This document shows positions 63,188 to 64,000 of a DNA stretch of 64,000 nucleotides, in pieces. How positions within the stretch are numbered: position 1 is the first letter of the stretch; every line of letters starts with the position of its first letter. A model generated the notes under the pieces. It was not told the origin of the DNA and did no database searches. It saw nothing but the letters and a program-made list of their open reading frames with translations. Made by a program: the position numbers and the translations under genes. Origin of the DNA: Burkholderiales bacterium (GTDB taxonomy: Bacteria; Pseudomonadota; Gammaproteobacteria; Burkholderiales; Burkholderiaceae_C); the NCBI GenBank assembly GCA_016702555.1, contig JADJDV010000007.1, forward strand, positions 844,636-908,635, given 5' to 3'.

Positions 63188-64000
63188 TCATCCCATCGGC
63201 ACCGGCACGAAGATGCGCTCGCCATCGCGCTCGATCAGCAGGGCGACCGACTTGCCGGCTTGGGCCACCACGCCGCGCACTTGTTCGGCGCTGCTGGCGG
63301 GCACGCCGTTGATCGAGACCAGTACGTCGCCATCCCGCACGCCGGCGAGGGCGGCGGCGCCGCTGGCTTGCTGAATCAGCAGGCCGCCGTCGACGTGCGC
63401 GGCGCGCTTTTCCTGCGGTGCCAGCGGGCGCAGCGACAGGCCGAGCTTGCCCTTGGCCGCGTGACCGGCGTCGGCGACTTGCGCGGTCTTGTCCGTGGCG
63501 CCGCCCAGCGTGGCGCTGAGCTGCTCGGTGCGGCCCTGGCGCCAGACCTGCAGCGTCAGCGTGTCGCCCGGCCTGGCCATGCCGATCTGCGCCGGCAGGT
63601 CGCCCGAGGCGACGATGGGTTGACCATCGGCGCGCAGGATCACGTCGCCCGACTTCAGGCCGGCGCGCTCGGCCGGGCTGCCTTTCTCCACCTTGGCGAC
63701 CAGCGCGCCTTCGGGGCGCGGCAGCTTGAAGGAGTCGGCGAAGGCCTGGTTGACGTCCTGCACCGTCACGCCCAGGCGCGCGTGCTCGACCTTGCCGGTG
63801 GCGACGATCTGCTGCTGGATGCGGCTGGCGAGTTCGATCGGAATCGCGAACGACAGGCCCTGGTAGCCGCCCGAGCGGCTGTAGATCTGCGAGTTGATGC
63901 CGACCACCTCGCCGCGCGCGTTGAACAGCGGACCGCCGGAGTTGCCGGGGTTCACCGCCACGTCGGTCTGGATGAAGGGCACGGCGCTGTCGTCGGGCAG
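63188..64000 (-). CDS. HtrA/DegP-family serine protease, C-terminal part
   Basis: Truncated at the window edge; about 270 residues are visible. Present are the serine-site segment [19 protein letters not shown] (Ser nucleophile in GNSGG), the rest of the trypsin-like domain ([20 protein letters not shown]), and two PDZ domains (about [10 protein letters not shown] to the ATLGG linker, and [10 protein letters not shown] to the end). Two PDZ domains mark the DegP/MucD/DegQ class of periplasmic quality-control proteases. The His and Asp of the triad and the signal peptide lie outside. MucD- or DegQ-like is my best guess. Confidence 0.93.
   Translation of the reverse strand: MPDDSAVPFIQTDVAVNPGNSGGPLFNARGEVVGINSQIYSRSGGYQGLSFAIPIELASRIQQQIVATGKVEHARLGVTVQDVNQAFADSFKLPRPEGALVAKVEKGSPAERAGLKSGDVILRADGQPIVASGDLPAQIGMARPGDTLTLQVWRQGRTEQLSATLGGATDKTAQVADAGHAAKGKLGLSLRPLAPQEKRAAHVDGGLLIQQASGAAALAGVRDGDVLVSINGVPASSAEQVRGVVAQAGKSVALLIERDGERIFVPVPMG

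Overview
The window looks like a chromosomal segment of a GC-rich betaproteobacterium, most likely Comamonadaceae (Burkholderiales). The basis is the gene repertoire (TctABC and TRAP carriers, a Liv transporter with a sigma54 activator, two-gene xanthine dehydrogenase, HslR, MtfA) and small dispersed palindromes of a kind I associate with that family. The genus cannot be fixed from the sequence alone.

Layout. 1-2.2 kb: 3' part of a RecB/AddA-type helicase-nuclease. 2.2-11.1 kb: a MepK-like peptidase and a purine-salvage block (NupOPQ-type ABC transporter and guanine deaminase, divergent from xdhA - a tiny Pro-rich ORF - xdhB). 11.1-12.3 kb: an intact IS5-family element inserted inside a perfect palindrome. 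12.3-18.5 kb: HAD phosphatase, ferrochelatase, a TRAP transporter (Q-M-P order) and an HmgA-family dioxygenase. 18.7-26.6 kb: alpha/beta hydrolase and livMHFGK, with a 105-bp palindromic repeat in three consecutive gaps, a frameshift in livF, a near-consensus sigma54 promoter before livK, and the gene for a sigma54 activator. 26.7-33.9 kb: GlsB, a solute-binding protein, tctED divergent from tctCBA, and hslR. 33.9-48.7 kb: a complete type I-F CRISPR-Cas locus. 48.8-64 kb: housekeeping and stress genes (alpha/beta hydrolase, DsbA-like, a QseBC-like pair, mtfA, lpxH, two cyclophilins, cysS, alkA-like, accA, tilS, lysC, tRNA-Ser(GCU)) and a truncated HtrA protease.

The I-F locus is the special region. 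It is encoded on the minus strand as cas1, cas2-3, csy1, csy2, csy3, cas6f, followed by an array of 66 repeats. Two elements interrupt it: a plus-strand higBA toxin-antitoxin pair between cas2-3 and csy1, and a decayed copy of the IS5 element between csy2 and csy3.

The 155-bp gap between csy1 and higB contains a degenerate mini-CRISPR (two repeat-like units around an 18-nt pseudo-spacer). The pseudo-spacer matches, over 16 of 17 positions, a site next to a 5'-CC I-F PAM. The only mismatch is at position 6, a position that type I effectors flip out. The site covers a TATGAT -10 box upstream of csy1. This is the signature expected of a Cascade-guiding regulatory RNA (CreR/CreA type) that would repress the csy operon and lies directly upstream of a protein toxin-antitoxin. 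It is the best candidate for an undescribed system here.
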